Shown here one piece after another: positions 17,977 to 28,039 of a stretch of DNA of 64,000 bases (the first letter of the stretch is position 1; each line of letters starts with the position of its first letter). The stretch covers positions 248,001-312,000 of the forward strand of contig JADIYM010000002.1 of NCBI GenBank assembly GCA_016705245.1. The letters run 5' to 3'. Under the pieces are notes generated by a model, which saw only the letters and a list, made by a program, of their open reading frames with translations, was not told where the DNA came from and searched no databases. This DNA is from Blastocatellia bacterium (GTDB lineage Bacteria > Acidobacteriota > Blastocatellia > UBA7656 > JADIYM01). The translations under genes and the position numbers were made by a program.

Positions 17977-19311
17977 ATGAAGCAACCGCAGTCCGTCCAG
18001 GTAGTCGTCTATCGCGAGTCGGCGGGCAGTCGCCAGTACCTGCTGCTGCGTCGTCATCGACCCGGATCGGAGGACTTCTGGCAGCCAGTCAGCGGCTCGC
18101 TCGAGGATGGCGAATCGTATGCCGATGCGGCGCGTCGGGAACTCGAAGAGGAAACCGGCATCGGAGATCCCGCTTCGTTGACAGAAGTCGGACTCGTCGA
18201 CCGATTTGCCATTGCGGCCGCGTGGCGAGGCCTGTACGAACCGCACGTTACCCACAACGTCCAGGCCGCGTTCGCGGCGCGAGTGGATCGCGCAGACGTG
18301 GCTATCGATCCAGGCGAGCACAACGATTTCTGCTGGACGACCTACGACCGGGCGCGCGCGCTCGTGCGGTACGAGCCCAACCGAAGAGCGATCGACCTCG
18401 TCGAGACTGGTCTCGCATGGGCGCGTCGGCGGCCGTTCACGCTGGAGCTTCCGAACGGGCGGCTGGTGCTCGGTGAGCGGACGCTCGTGATGGGCGTGCT
18501 GAACGTGACGCCGGATTCGTTCTCGGATGGGGGCGCCTTCGAGACCGTTGATGCAGCCGTCGAGCGCGCACTTCAGTTGGAGAGCGATGGCGCGGATATT
18601 CTCGACGTCGGCGGCGAGTCGACGCGTCCCGGGGCTGCGTCTATCGATACTGCCGAGGAACTGCGGAGGGTAATGCCCGTGATTCGAGCCCTCTCCGGCA
18701 GGCTGCGAATTCCAATTTCGATCGACACCATGCGTTCCGAAACGGCTCGCGCTGCCGTCGATGCCGGGGCGGCGATCATCAACGACGTGTCGGGACTTCG
18801 GTTCGACGCCGAACTTGCCGCCGTTGCGGCCGAGGCGGGAACTGGGCTCATTCTGATGCACATGCGAGGAACACCGGCGACGATGCAGAAACTGCCTCCC
18901 GTCGAGAACATCCTGGACGACGTCACTGCGAATCTGCTCGAGTCCCTCACGCTCGCCGAGGAACGCGGCGTCGATCCCTCGCGTGTGGTCACCGATCCCG
19001 GAATCGGATTCGGCAAGACCGTCGCTCAGAATGTCGAGATCGTGGCGCGGCTCGATGCCGTTGCCGCGCTCGACCGACCGGTCCTCATCGGAACGTCACG
19101 CAAGTCGTTTCTTGGCGCATTGACCGGACGCGGACCGGCTGACCGGTCGCACGCGACGACGGCGAGCGTAGCGGCGGCAGTCCTTCGCGGCGCGCACATC
19201 GTGCGCGTTCACGACGTCGCGGAAGCCGTCGATGCGGCACGCGTCGCGGACGCGGTCCTTGTGGCCCTTGGTCCGCGCGAACGGGCAGAGCTGGCCCGGC
19301 CGGTTCGTTGA
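17977..19311 (+). CDS. folP: NudB-like Nudix hydrolase fused to dihydropteroate synthase
   Basis: The 444-residue product has two folate-pathway domains in one chain. Residues 1-150 form a Nudix hydrolase with a complete Nudix box at 40-62 (ending RELEEETGI) and features of E. coli NudB: FWQPVSGSLEDGE, LYEPHVTHN, and the W...PNRRAI tail. NudB removes pyrophosphate from dihydroneopterin triphosphate. Residues from about 155 are FolP, with MGVLNVTPDSFSDGG (172-186), DVGGESTRPGA, SIDTMR, INDVSGLR, DPGIGFGKT and GTSRKSFLG. FolP condenses pterin pyrophosphate with p-aminobenzoate. The linker is only a few residues. The frame is uninterrupted, so the fusion is not a frameshift artefact. Confidence 0.92.
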   Translation: MKQPQSVQVVVYRESAGSRQYLLLRRHRPGSEDFWQPVSGSLEDGESYADAARRELEEETGIGDPASLTEVGLVDRFAIAAAWRGLYEPHVTHNVQAAFAARVDRADVAIDPGEHNDFCWTTYDRARALVRYEPNRRAIDLVETGLAWARRRPFTLELPNGRLVLGERTLVMGVLNVTPDSFSDGGAFETVDAAVERALQLESDGADILDVGGESTRPGAASIDTAEELRRVMPVIRALSGRLRIPISIDTMRSETARAAVDAGAAIINDVSGLRFDAELAAVAAEAGTGLILMHMRGTPATMQKLPPVENILDDVTANLLESLTLAEERGVDPSRVVTDPGIGFGKTVAQNVEIVARLDAVAALDRPVLIGTSRKSFLGALTGRGPADRSHATTASVAAAVLRGAHIVRVHDVAEAVDAARVADAVLVALGPRERAELARPVR

Positions 19312-19434
19312 CAGCGCCGGAAGCCGCAACCTAATATCCACCGTTCGGAACGTTTGGATTACCAGTGGCTTAGCGGCGCGCGCGCGTCGCGCCCGTGACG
19401 CCGAAACGTTCCCGTCCGAGCGAGGAGGAATCGA

Positions 19435-21120
<1,686 letters not shown>

Positions 21121-21129
21121 AGGCCGACC

Positions 21130-21648
21130 ATGCAACGAAAGATCCGCATTCTCATAGCCAAGCCCGGTCTCGACGGTCACGACCGCGGTGCGAAAGTCAT
21201 TGCGAGGGCTTTGCGCGACGCCGGAATGGAAGTCATCTACACCGGTCTGCGCCAGACCCCTGAGCAGATCGTGGCTGCGGCCGTGCAGGAGGACGTCGAC
21301 TGCATCGGCCTCTCGATCCTCTCGGGCGCCCATATGACGCTGTTTCCGCGCGTTCTCGAGTTGATGCGTGCGCAGGGCCTCGAAGACGTGATTCTCTTCG
21401 GCGGCGGGATCATTCCCGACGAGGACGTGCCGAAGCTGAAGGCGCTCGGCGTTGCCGAGATCTTCACGCCCGGTGCTTCGACTCAGGCGGTCATCGAGTA
21501 CCTGCGGGAACTATGTCCGGTCGGCCGCCTGACGCGGTCTCGGTCGATCGAGAGTCGGACGCCGTCGTCGTCGTCACGATCGACCGGGCGGACCGATTCA
21601 ACACGCTCAGCATCGAGACACTCGAGGCGATCGATGACGTGTTCGTAG
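21130..21648 (+). CDS. Cobalamin-binding small subunit of acyl-CoA mutase
   Basis: This is the B12-binding Rossmann domain partner of the upstream mutase subunit. It has the lower-ligand motif D-x-H-x-x-G as KPGLDGHDRGAKVIARAL, then the second signature GLSILSGAHMTL, and GGGIIPDEDVPKLKALGV with IFTPGAST. The natural domain ends near YLREL (about 128 residues). The remaining 45 codons are Ser/Arg-rich and overlap the start of the enoyl-CoA hydratase gene in another frame. The original stop was probably lost, or the protein has a junk tail. With the large subunit it forms the split two-gene mutase type. Confidence 0.92.
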   Translation: MQRKIRILIAKPGLDGHDRGAKVIARALRDAGMEVIYTGLRQTPEQIVAAAVQEDVDCIGLSILSGAHMTLFPRVLELMRAQGLEDVILFGGGIIPDEDVPKLKALGVAEIFTPGASTQAVIEYLRELCPVGRLTRSRSIESRTPSSSSRSTGRTDSTRSASRHSRRSMTCS

Positions 21649-22196
21649 CGTTGTCGACGGATACGCGTTGCGTCGCCGTGATCGTGACCGGCGCCGGTGA
21701 CGAGTCGTTTGCCGCAGGGGCTGACCTTCGCGAGGTGAGCTCACTGACGTCGCGAAGTGCGCTCTCGTTCGCAGCGCGCGGTCAGCGTGTGTTCGACCGC
21801 ATCGAGAGGTCGCCGCAGATCGTCATTGCGGCCATCCGCGGGTACTGCATGGGCGGTGGACTCGATCTCGCCCTCGCTTGCGACATTCGTCATGCATCGC
21901 CGGACTCGACGTTCGCGCATCCCGGCGCCCTGCGCGGCATTGTGACCGGATTCGGCGGTACCGGTCGTCTCCCTCGACTCATCGGCCGGTCGCGCGCCAT
22001 AGAGCTCTTTGCAACAGGGAGGCGGTTGTCGGCGACCGAGGCACTCGAGATCGGGCTCGTCGATCGTGTTTCCGATGATCCGCTCGCGACGACTCGTGAG
22101 GTCGCCGTCGAGATCGGTCAGCGCTGGCCCGTGGCCTCGGCGTGGATGAAGGGAAGCGCCGTCCGGTGGTGGCGCCGGGGACCTGGAGGCCGCTGA
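21513..22196 (+). CDS. Enoyl-CoA hydratase/isomerase family protein
   Basis: A 227-residue crotonase-fold protein with the oxyanion-hole strand DESFAAGADLREVSSL and the signature IAAIRGYCMGGGLDLALACD. HPGALRGIVTGFGGTGRLPR follows, where crotonases carry a catalytic Glu; here the local residues are AL-RGI, so hydratase activity is uncertain. It lies at the end of the mutase operon, overlapping the small-subunit frame by 136 bp. A role in acyl-CoA breakdown with the mutase is likely. The C-terminus is short (many homologues have 250-260 residues) and ends in WWRRGPGGR right at the border of repeat element E3, so the native tail may be lost. Confidence 0.85.
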   Translation: MSGRPPDAVSVDRESDAVVVVTIDRADRFNTLSIETLEAIDDVFVALSTDTRCVAVIVTGAGDESFAAGADLREVSSLTSRSALSFAARGQRVFDRIERSPQIVIAAIRGYCMGGGLDLALACDIRHASPDSTFAHPGALRGIVTGFGGTGRLPRLIGRSRAIELFATGRRLSATEALEIGLVDRVSDDPLATTREVAVEIGQRWPVASAWMKGSAVRWWRRGPGGR

Positions 22197-22302
22197 CCGA
22201 GCTGAGGTCGTTGCCGAATGACGAGCGATAAACGCATCAGCCCCGGGCGCTGTAGCGCTAGGTTCAGCCTCTCGGTTGGACCGCGCCTGCGGTCGATTCC
22301 GC

Positions 22303-22408
22303 GACCGCGGAGCGGTCGAATCCGCGACCGCGGAGCGGTCGATTCCGCGACTGCGGAGCTCGAATCCGCGACCGCGCCGGCGGTCGATTCCGCGACCGCG
22401 GAGCGGTC
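22303..22408. repeat. Array of 15-bp palindromes GACCGCGGAGCGGTC
   Basis: The palindrome GACCGCGGAGCGGTC occurs exactly at 22303, 22326 and 22394, with a degenerate copy near 22369. They are joined by short GAATCC or GATTCC spacers, giving a pitch of about 23 bp. Further exact copies lie at 22489 and, in inverted orientation, at 22766 and 22861, bounding the two long arms. Confidence 0.8.
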
Positions 22409-22516
22409 GATGAAATAGCCGTGGGTCGCGCGGGGGCGAGTGCAACGAGCCTTCGTGCGACCCGCGGAACCGCCGGCCCCCACGCACCGACCGCGGAGCG
22501 GTCGCACTGCATTGTG
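22394..22516 (+). repeat. Left long arm of element E3
   Basis: About 120 bp that reappears in inverted orientation at 22757-22875 with roughly 90% identity by eye. The shared features include GATGAAATAGCCGTGGGTCG, GGCGAGTGCAACGAGCC and a GACCGCGGAGCGGTC palindrome at each end. The two arms flank the transposase remnant, as in a composite of two REP units around a RAYT-type gene. Confidence 0.75.
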
Positions 22517-22574
22517 AGAGGGAAGCAACTCAAGCCGTGCGGATCCCGATCATGGGCCAAAGGAGCAAGGGCCT

Positions 22575-22767
22575 ATGGCACGGACACTGATCGAGGTCTA
22601 CCTGCACATCGTGTTCTCGACGAAGCATCAATCGAACATCGTCGCGAAGCTCGCTTCCCGGTGCTTCGCCGTCAACGGCATCGAGAACCACGTTCACACG
22701 CTCGTCTCGTTGGGCAAGACGATGGCGATAAATACGACGTACGTTCTCTTTGGGAAAGACAATGCGA
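22575..22767 (+). pseudogene. Remnant of an IS200/RAYT-like Y1 transposase
   Basis: The frame starts MARTLIEVYLHIVFSTKHQ, the typical N-terminus of Y1 (HUH single-strand) transposases. It then jumps to AVNGIENHVHTLVSLGKTM, which contains the HUH metal-site pair HVH. About 25-30 residues between these blocks are missing, and the C-terminal helix with the catalytic Tyr is gone, leaving some 60 codons out of an expected 140-150. The remnant cannot encode an active enzyme. It was probably the mobilising partner of the surrounding palindromes. Confidence 0.75.
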
Positions 22768-22875
22768 CCGCTCCGCGGTCGGTGCATGACGGGCGGCGGT
22801 TCCGCGGGTCACGCGAGGGCTCGTTGCACTCGCCCGCGCGCGACCCACGGCTATTTCATCGACCGCTCCGCGGTC
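22757..22875 (-). repeat. Right long arm of element E3 (inverted)
   Basis: The reverse complement of the arm at 22394-22516, ending in the palindrome at 22861-22875. Differences from the left arm are scattered substitutions, so the two copies have diverged since duplication. Confidence 0.75.
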
Positions 22876-23130
22876 GCGCCCCTGCGGGGCTTTCGCCTCA
22901 TCCTATGCGCTACCGCGCCCGGTAATGATTCGTGCTGCGTGCTTTGCCTGCGACTTCATCGATGACGCGACACGTCCAAGATCGTCTCTGCAATCGGAGC
23001 GCGCTATCGTTGAACGGGGTCGAAACGACGTCGCTCGGTGCTTGACCCCGTGTTGTCCGCTGCGGTACGAATGTCGCCCGCAGCACCCCTCAGTCACACC
23101 GAACTCATCTGTCGAAGGAGATCGCTGACC

Positions 23131-23619
23131 ATGTTCGAAGCGCGCGATAAGGGACGACTTCTCGCCAATCTGAAGAGTTTGCCGCACGAGCTCCACGACC
23201 TCGTCGTCGGGATGTCGGATGACGAGTTGCGCTGGCGACCAATACCGAACAAGTGGTCCATCGCGGAGATCGTCGTGCACCTGCGCGATGTCGAGCGGGA
23301 GGTTTTCCAGGTGCGGTTGCGGCAGACTTTGCTCGAAGATCGCCCCACCTTCGCTGCCTGGGATCAGGAGCGCGTGGCGGTTGACCGCGACTACCTGGCC
23401 CAGAGCGCGACTGCGGCGCTCGACGAGTTCGGCACGTTGCGCGAGCAGACGGTGGCGTTCCTCGATACAGCACCTGTCGATCAATGGCAGCGTGTTGGTG
23501 TGCACCCGTCCCGCGGTGAGAAGTCCGTGGAAGAGATGGTGACCTGGCAGATCAAGAGTCACGATCTGTCGCACCTCGTCCAGATCAAGGACATCCTTCG
23601 CATCAAGATGCCCTGGTAG
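23131..23619 (+). CDS. DinB-like four-helix-bundle protein
   Basis: A 162-residue protein of the DinB/YfiT-like superfamily, usually metal-binding and often thiol-S-transferase-related, but without an assignable substrate. Typical stretches are LSDDELRWRPIPNKWSIAEI-like MSDDELRWRPIPNKWS followed by VVHLRDVEREVF (first His ligand). Near the C-terminus, VTWQIKSHDLSHLVQIKDIL contains the His pair of the third helix. The ATG at 23131 is chosen because AAGGAGAT lies upstream; the frame is open from 23038. The gene stands alone between element E3 and the S55-like gene. Confidence 0.82.
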   Translation: MFEARDKGRLLANLKSLPHELHDLVVGMSDDELRWRPIPNKWSIAEIVVHLRDVEREVFQVRLRQTLLEDRPTFAAWDQERVAVDRDYLAQSATAALDEFGTLREQTVAFLDTAPVDQWQRVGVHPSRGEKSVEEMVTWQIKSHDLSHLVQIKDILRIKMPW

Positions 23620-23834
23620 GCTAGTTGACGGCTGGTATGATCGAGTAGTCTCGGGCTCACGAAATGTTGTGAGGGGCCGGGCTCGCGTCAGCAAACCAAA
23701 CCGAGGCTCCAGCGCATCCGAGAGCGGGCACGGCGAGCAGAGATTTCTCGAGATTGAACGCCGGCTTCCCGCTGCTGCCCGGGTTCTGGCAGAGCGCCGT
23801 TGTTAACGGCGAACCCGGTTCCGTGGACCGGGAT

Positions 23835-23864
23835 TTGACGTCCGTTTGACGTCGCCGTTACACT
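23835..23864 (+). promoter_or_regulatory. Sigma-70-like promoter before the S55-like gene
   Basis: TTGACG (23835-23840) and TACACT (23859-23864) are separated by 18 bases, 55 bases upstream of the ATG at 23919. A second TTGAC lies inside the spacer. About 35 bases upstream of the -35 is the palindrome GCCGTT-GTT-AACGGC, a possible operator. The rest of the 299-bp gap from the DinB-like gene shows no gene. Confidence 0.5.
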
Positions 23865-23918
23865 CCGAACGTTGGTCGGCGCTCCCCGAAGCGTGTTGTC
23901 CCTCAAGGAGTTCCCCGG

Positions 23919-25793
23919 ATGAAGCATTTGTGTCTGGCCCTGCTCCTGTCGATGTTCGTGCCCGCCGTCGTGCCGGCACAGTCCCTCACTCAATCGGCTC
24001 CGTCCACCAAGTCGTCTACGTATTTTCCGGTCGAGGACGTCCGGACGGGAATGCGTGGCTACGGGGTCACGACGTTTGTTGGCTCAAAGCTCGAGCGGTT
24101 CGATTTCGAGATCCTCGGCGTCGTCGAGGGACAACCGAACCCGCGACAGCGGATCATTCTGGCGCGCCTCTCGGGCGGCACGGTCGACAAGACCCGTGTT
24201 TTCGCCGGAATGAGCGGCAGTCCTGTCTATCTGGATGGCCGACTCCTCGGGGCCGTCGCCTACACGTTCGCATTCGCGACGGAGCCGATCGCCGGAATCA
24301 CGCCCATTGGACAGATGGTTTCGCAGCTTCGTGACATTCCTCAACCATCCGGTACGCAAACACGGGGCGACCTCACGTTTCGCGACCTCGTCGCGACGCG
24401 CTCCTCGGCGTCACCGGCAGACTCGTTGAAGCGTCTCGTGGCACCCGAGTCGATTTCGGGACTTAGTGCCGCAGCAGCTGCTCCATCGCTCTCGGCATAT
24501 GCGGGCCAGTCCCTCCGCCCGATTGCGACGCCGATTGCATTCGGGGGAGTTCCCCAGTCGGTCATCGACATGTTTGCGCCGGAGTTCGAGCGAATGGGAC
24601 TTATGGCCGTTGCCGCGCCCGGAGGGGGCTCGGCGGTCGAGCCAATGAGTCCGACAACCCCGGATACGCTCAAGCCGGGAAGCTCGGTGGTCGTTTCGCT
24701 CGTTCGGGGCGACTACTCGGCGGGAGCCTCGGGCACCGTGACGGAACGCGACGGCGACCGGATCTTCGCTTTTGGCCACCCGTTCCTCAGTCTTGGTGCG
24801 ACCGCCATGCCGATGTCCGAGTCCGAGGTCATCGTGGTCGTCCCCAACCTGAACAACTCGTTCAAGTTTGCGACGGCGACGCGCACGGTCGGCTCGATCG
24901 GACAGGACCGCTCCTCCGGCATCGGCGGACAGCTCGGGCGCGCGCCAAAGATGATTCCGGTGCGCGTGAACTTCAAGAACAGCAAGGGCGAAACGAACCA
25001 ATTCGTCTACGAGGTCATCGGCGACCCGGCGCTGGCGCCGCTCTTCCTGAACATCACGCTGCTCTCGACCGTGCTCGGCTCCGAGCGGCAGATCGGCGAT
25101 CAGACGATCGACGTCCGGGGCACGATTCGTCTCGCGGGGCAGCCCGAGATCTCGCTCGAGAATCGTTTCGCCGGCTCCTCCAACGCGGCCGTCGCCGCGG
25201 CACTGTCAATCGGCACGCCGCTTCAGCTGCTCCTTTCGAGCGGGTTCCGCGACATCAACGTCGACGGAGTGGATGTCACGATCTCGGCATCGGAGGACCG
25301 CAACATCGGCACGCTGACACGGGTTCGCGTTGACCAGACCCGAGTGGGCCGCGGGGACACCGTCGAGTTGCAGGCGTTCGCGCGCACCGACGACGGGGTC
25401 GAATATGTGGAGCGGATTCCGATCGTCATCCCGCGGGACGCCCCGCTTGGGAAGCTGGCCATCCTCATCGGCGATGGCGCGACGATCGCCCAGTCGGACG
25501 AGAGCTTTGCCGGGTTTGCTCCGACGAATCTCTCGCAACTCGTTCGTGCCATCAACAAGCTCAAGAAGAACGACCGTCTCTACGTCAAGCTCGTCCGCGC
25601 CAGTGGCGGAGCTGTCGTCGAGAACCAGGCGATGACGGCGTTGCCGCCGTCGGTGCTTTCCAGGCTCGAGTCGCCGCGGTCGACCAATGCGGTCACGTTG
25701 CTGCAGACGGCGACAATCTTCGAGAAGGAACTCCCTCCCGCGCGGTTCATCGTCACGGGACAGCAGGTCATCCAGATCAACGTTGTCCGGTGA
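23919..25793 (+). CDS. Secreted SpoIVB (S55)-type serine-peptidase-domain protein
   Basis: A 624-residue exported protein (signal peptide MKHLCLALLLSMFVPAVVPA). It contains the S55 nucleophile motif VFAGMSGSPVYLDGRL with Ser near residue 101, then GAVAYTFAFATEPIAGITPI. A second conserved block, RIFAFGHPFLSLGATAMPM, has His near residue 287. Bacillus SpoIVB cleaves SpoIVFA during sporulation. This longer family is common in non-sporulating Acidobacteriota, and its substrate is unknown. The Ser block comes before the His block, opposite to SpoIVB as I recall it. The C-terminal third looks like beta-rich Ig-type modules. CAAGGAG precedes the start, and a propeller protein gene follows after 78 bp. 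Confidence 0.85.
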   Translation: MKHLCLALLLSMFVPAVVPAQSLTQSAPSTKSSTYFPVEDVRTGMRGYGVTTFVGSKLERFDFEILGVVEGQPNPRQRIILARLSGGTVDKTRVFAGMSGSPVYLDGRLLGAVAYTFAFATEPIAGITPIGQMVSQLRDIPQPSGTQTRGDLTFRDLVATRSSASPADSLKRLVAPESISGLSAAAAAPSLSAYAGQSLRPIATPIAFGGVPQSVIDMFAPEFERMGLMAVAAPGGGSAVEPMSPTTPDTLKPGSSVVVSLVRGDYSAGASGTVTERDGDRIFAFGHPFLSLGATAMPMSESEVIVVVPNLNNSFKFATATRTVGSIGQDRSSGIGGQLGRAPKMIPVRVNFKNSKGETNQFVYEVIGDPALAPLFLNITLLSTVLGSERQIGDQTIDVRGTIRLAGQPEISLENRFAGSSNAAVAAALSIGTPLQLLLSSGFRDINVDGVDVTISASEDRNIGTLTRVRVDQTRVGRGDTVELQAFARTDDGVEYVERIPIVIPRDAPLGKLAILIGDGATIAQSDESFAGFAPTNLSQLVRAINKLKKNDRLYVKLVRASGGAVVENQAMTALPPSVLSRLESPRSTNAVTLLQTATIFEKELPPARFIVTGQQVIQINVVR

Positions 25794-25871
25794 CGCGTCG
25801 CAACAATCCTCATTCTATCCCGGCCGGGTGCGCGGACGCGTCGCACCTGGCCTTTCCTTTTTCCTGACACC

Positions 25872-28039
25872 ATGACCAGAACCCGCCCGATTCGGCGCCG
25901 ACTTGTCGGCTCATTCCTCTGTGCTCTCATTGTGCTCGGCGTGACACACGGCGCTGCGACGGCGAGTACCCCCGTGTTCTTCGAACTGGCATCGCGCGCC
26001 GACCTCGAGAAGGGCAGTGCGTCGGAGTCTCGGTCGCCGACAACGGCGCCATAGGGCTATCGCCAAGTTTCGACGCGGTATTCGACTCGCAGCAGACGCA
26101 CATCTGGTCGACCGCCGTCGCCGCGAACGGCACCATCTATCTCGGCACCGGTCACGACGGCAAAGTGTTCACCGTGACACCGGCGGGAGTCGGATCGGTG
26201 CTCTTCGATGCTGCCGAGCTCGACGTCACGGCGCTTGCGGTCGATCCTGCGACGGGAACGGTGTATGCGGCGACCTCGCCGGACGGCAAGATCTACAAGA
26301 TTGACGGCGCGGGAAAGTCAACGGTCTTCTTCGACCCGGACGACAAGTACATCTGGTCGCTCGTCTTCCGAAACGGAATGCTCTACGCGGGCTCCGGAGA
26401 GAAAGGCGTCATATATCGAATCGCGGCGGACGGTAAGGGGACTCCGTGGGTCGATACGGACGAAGTCCACGTGGTGGCGCTGGCGTTCGCACCGAACGGT
26501 GACCTCATCGCCGGAACCGATCCGAACTCGCTCGTCCTCCGAATTGGCGCCGACGGTAAACCCTTCGCAATTCTCGACACGCCGCTTCAGGAGACGCACG
26601 CGTTCTCGGTCGGCTCCGACGGGACTATCTATGCCCTTGCAATCGCGGCATCGGCAGCGACGACCGGCGCGGAACAAGGTGGAGTGTCGATCGTCGAGAG
26701 CAACACGACGACGGCGTCGCGGCTCGACATCGCCAATGCCGGCTCATCTCCAGTACCCAGCCGCCGGGACGTGGATGATGCGCGCAGCGCGGTCTTCCGG
26801 ATCCTGGCGGACGGATCGACGGACGTCGTCTGGAGCTCTAAATCCGTCGTGGGCTACTCGATCCTCGTCGACGGATCGCGTCTGCTCGTCGGAACCGGCG
26901 ACCGCGGACGCATCGTCGCCGTCGAGACGGCGACCCTTCGATCGACGCTCCTTCTCCAGTCAACCGAGGACCAGACGTCGACGCTCGTTGCGTCGGGCAA
27001 CAGTGTGTTTGCCACTGGTACCAATCTCGGAAAGCTCTTCCGGCTGGGTCCGGGAACCGTGCCGACGGGAACCTACGAGTCGCCGGTCCACGATGCCAAG
27101 GCCGCCTCAGCGTGGGGCCGGGTGACGCTTCGTGCGAGCGGACAGGTTGCCGTGGAAGCCCGGTCCGGGAATACGGAAGCCCCCGATTCGACGTGGAGTG
27201 CCTGGACGCCGGTTCGGCTCGACGGGGGCACCGGTGCGATTTTGAGCCCGCCATCTCGGTACGTTCAATGGAAGCTCACCCTGACCGGTTCCTCCACGTT
27301 GGTCCAGTCCGTCGCGGTGAGCTACCTGCCGCGCAACGTCGCCCCCGAGATCACCCAGCTCCTCGTGCTTCCATCGGGCATCGGCCTCCAGGAACTTCCC
27401 CAGCAGCCAGTGGATCCCGCGGTGTTGAGCTCCGGATTCGATCCTGCGATCTTCGGACTCGCATCGAACATTCCGCCCCGCCGTGTATTCCAGAAGGGCG
27501 CGCGATCCATGGTCTGGCAGGCGAAGGATCCGGATGACGACCGGTTGTCCTACACGCTTCAGATTCGTGGGATTGCGGAGAGGGAGTGGCGAACGCTGGG
27601 CGCGGGACTCACGAATGCCTATTACACCATCGACAGCGATGCGATGCCCGATGGCGTCTACGTCCTGCGCCTCGTCGTCTCGGACGATCTGACGAACCCT
27701 CGTGCGGTCGCGCTTTCGGGCGACAAGGTCTCGGAGCCGATCGAGATCGACAACACGCCGCCAAAGGTCACCGCCGGCGCTCCTAACGTTTCGGGACGAA
27801 ATGCGGAGATCTCGTTCTCGGTCGACGACTCGACGAGTCGCATCCTGCGCGTCGAATTCAGCGTTGACGGCGGGCCGTGGATGCCCGTGTATCCGTCGGA
27901 CGGCATTCCCGACGGCATGCGCGAGAGTTTTGTGGTCCGTCTTGCAGACCTGACTCCCGGCGAACATGTTATTGCCATGCGAGCGGCCGATGGCAGCGCG
28001 AATTCCGGATCCGCGAAGGCGACTGTCAGCGTGAAGTAG
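25872..28039 (+). CDS. Secreted beta-propeller (NHL/SMP-30-like) protein, one frameshift
   Basis: The N-terminus (MTRTRPIRRRLVGSFLCALI) is a signal peptide. After a one-base shift near 26020, the frame from 26030 to 28039 encodes repeated blades such as GTIYLGTGHDGKVFTV, GTVYAATSPDGKIYKI and GMLYAGSGEKGVIYRI. Fibronectin/Ig-like modules follow, ending with FSVDGGPWMPVYPSDG and a DLTPGEHVIAMRA strand. The total is about 720 residues. Such proteins act outside the membrane, often in recognition or assembly; no enzyme motif is seen. The 3' end overlaps the convergent thiL gene by 14 bp. Open pieces are 25872-26054 and 26165-28039. Confidence 0.75.

Larger units (their letters stand above)
22228..22943. 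mobile_element. Palindromic element E3 enclosing a Y1-transposase remnant
   Basis: The borders are an imperfect 25-bp inverted pair: ACGCATCAGCCCCGGGCGC, then TGTAGCGCT on the left (22232-22259), and GCGCTACCGCGCCCGGTAAT at 22907 on the right. Inside these lie, from the left, an array of GACCGCGGAGCGGTC palindromes, a 115-bp arm, a truncated Y1 transposase frame, and the inverted copy of the arm. Its left border begins 32 bases after the enoyl-CoA hydratase stop. It shares its core ends with E1 and E2. The 187 bases after the element, up to the DinB-like gene, hold only a ribosome-binding site. Confidence 0.7.

Noticed and set aside
17149..18861. 570-codon minus-strand frame opposite the binding-protein and Nudix-FolP genes
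   Set aside because: Antisense to two clear genes and without any recognisable motif.
22575..22767. Intact transposase gene
   Set aside because: The frame lacks about 25-30 internal residues and the C-terminal catalytic Tyr, so it is kept as a remnant.
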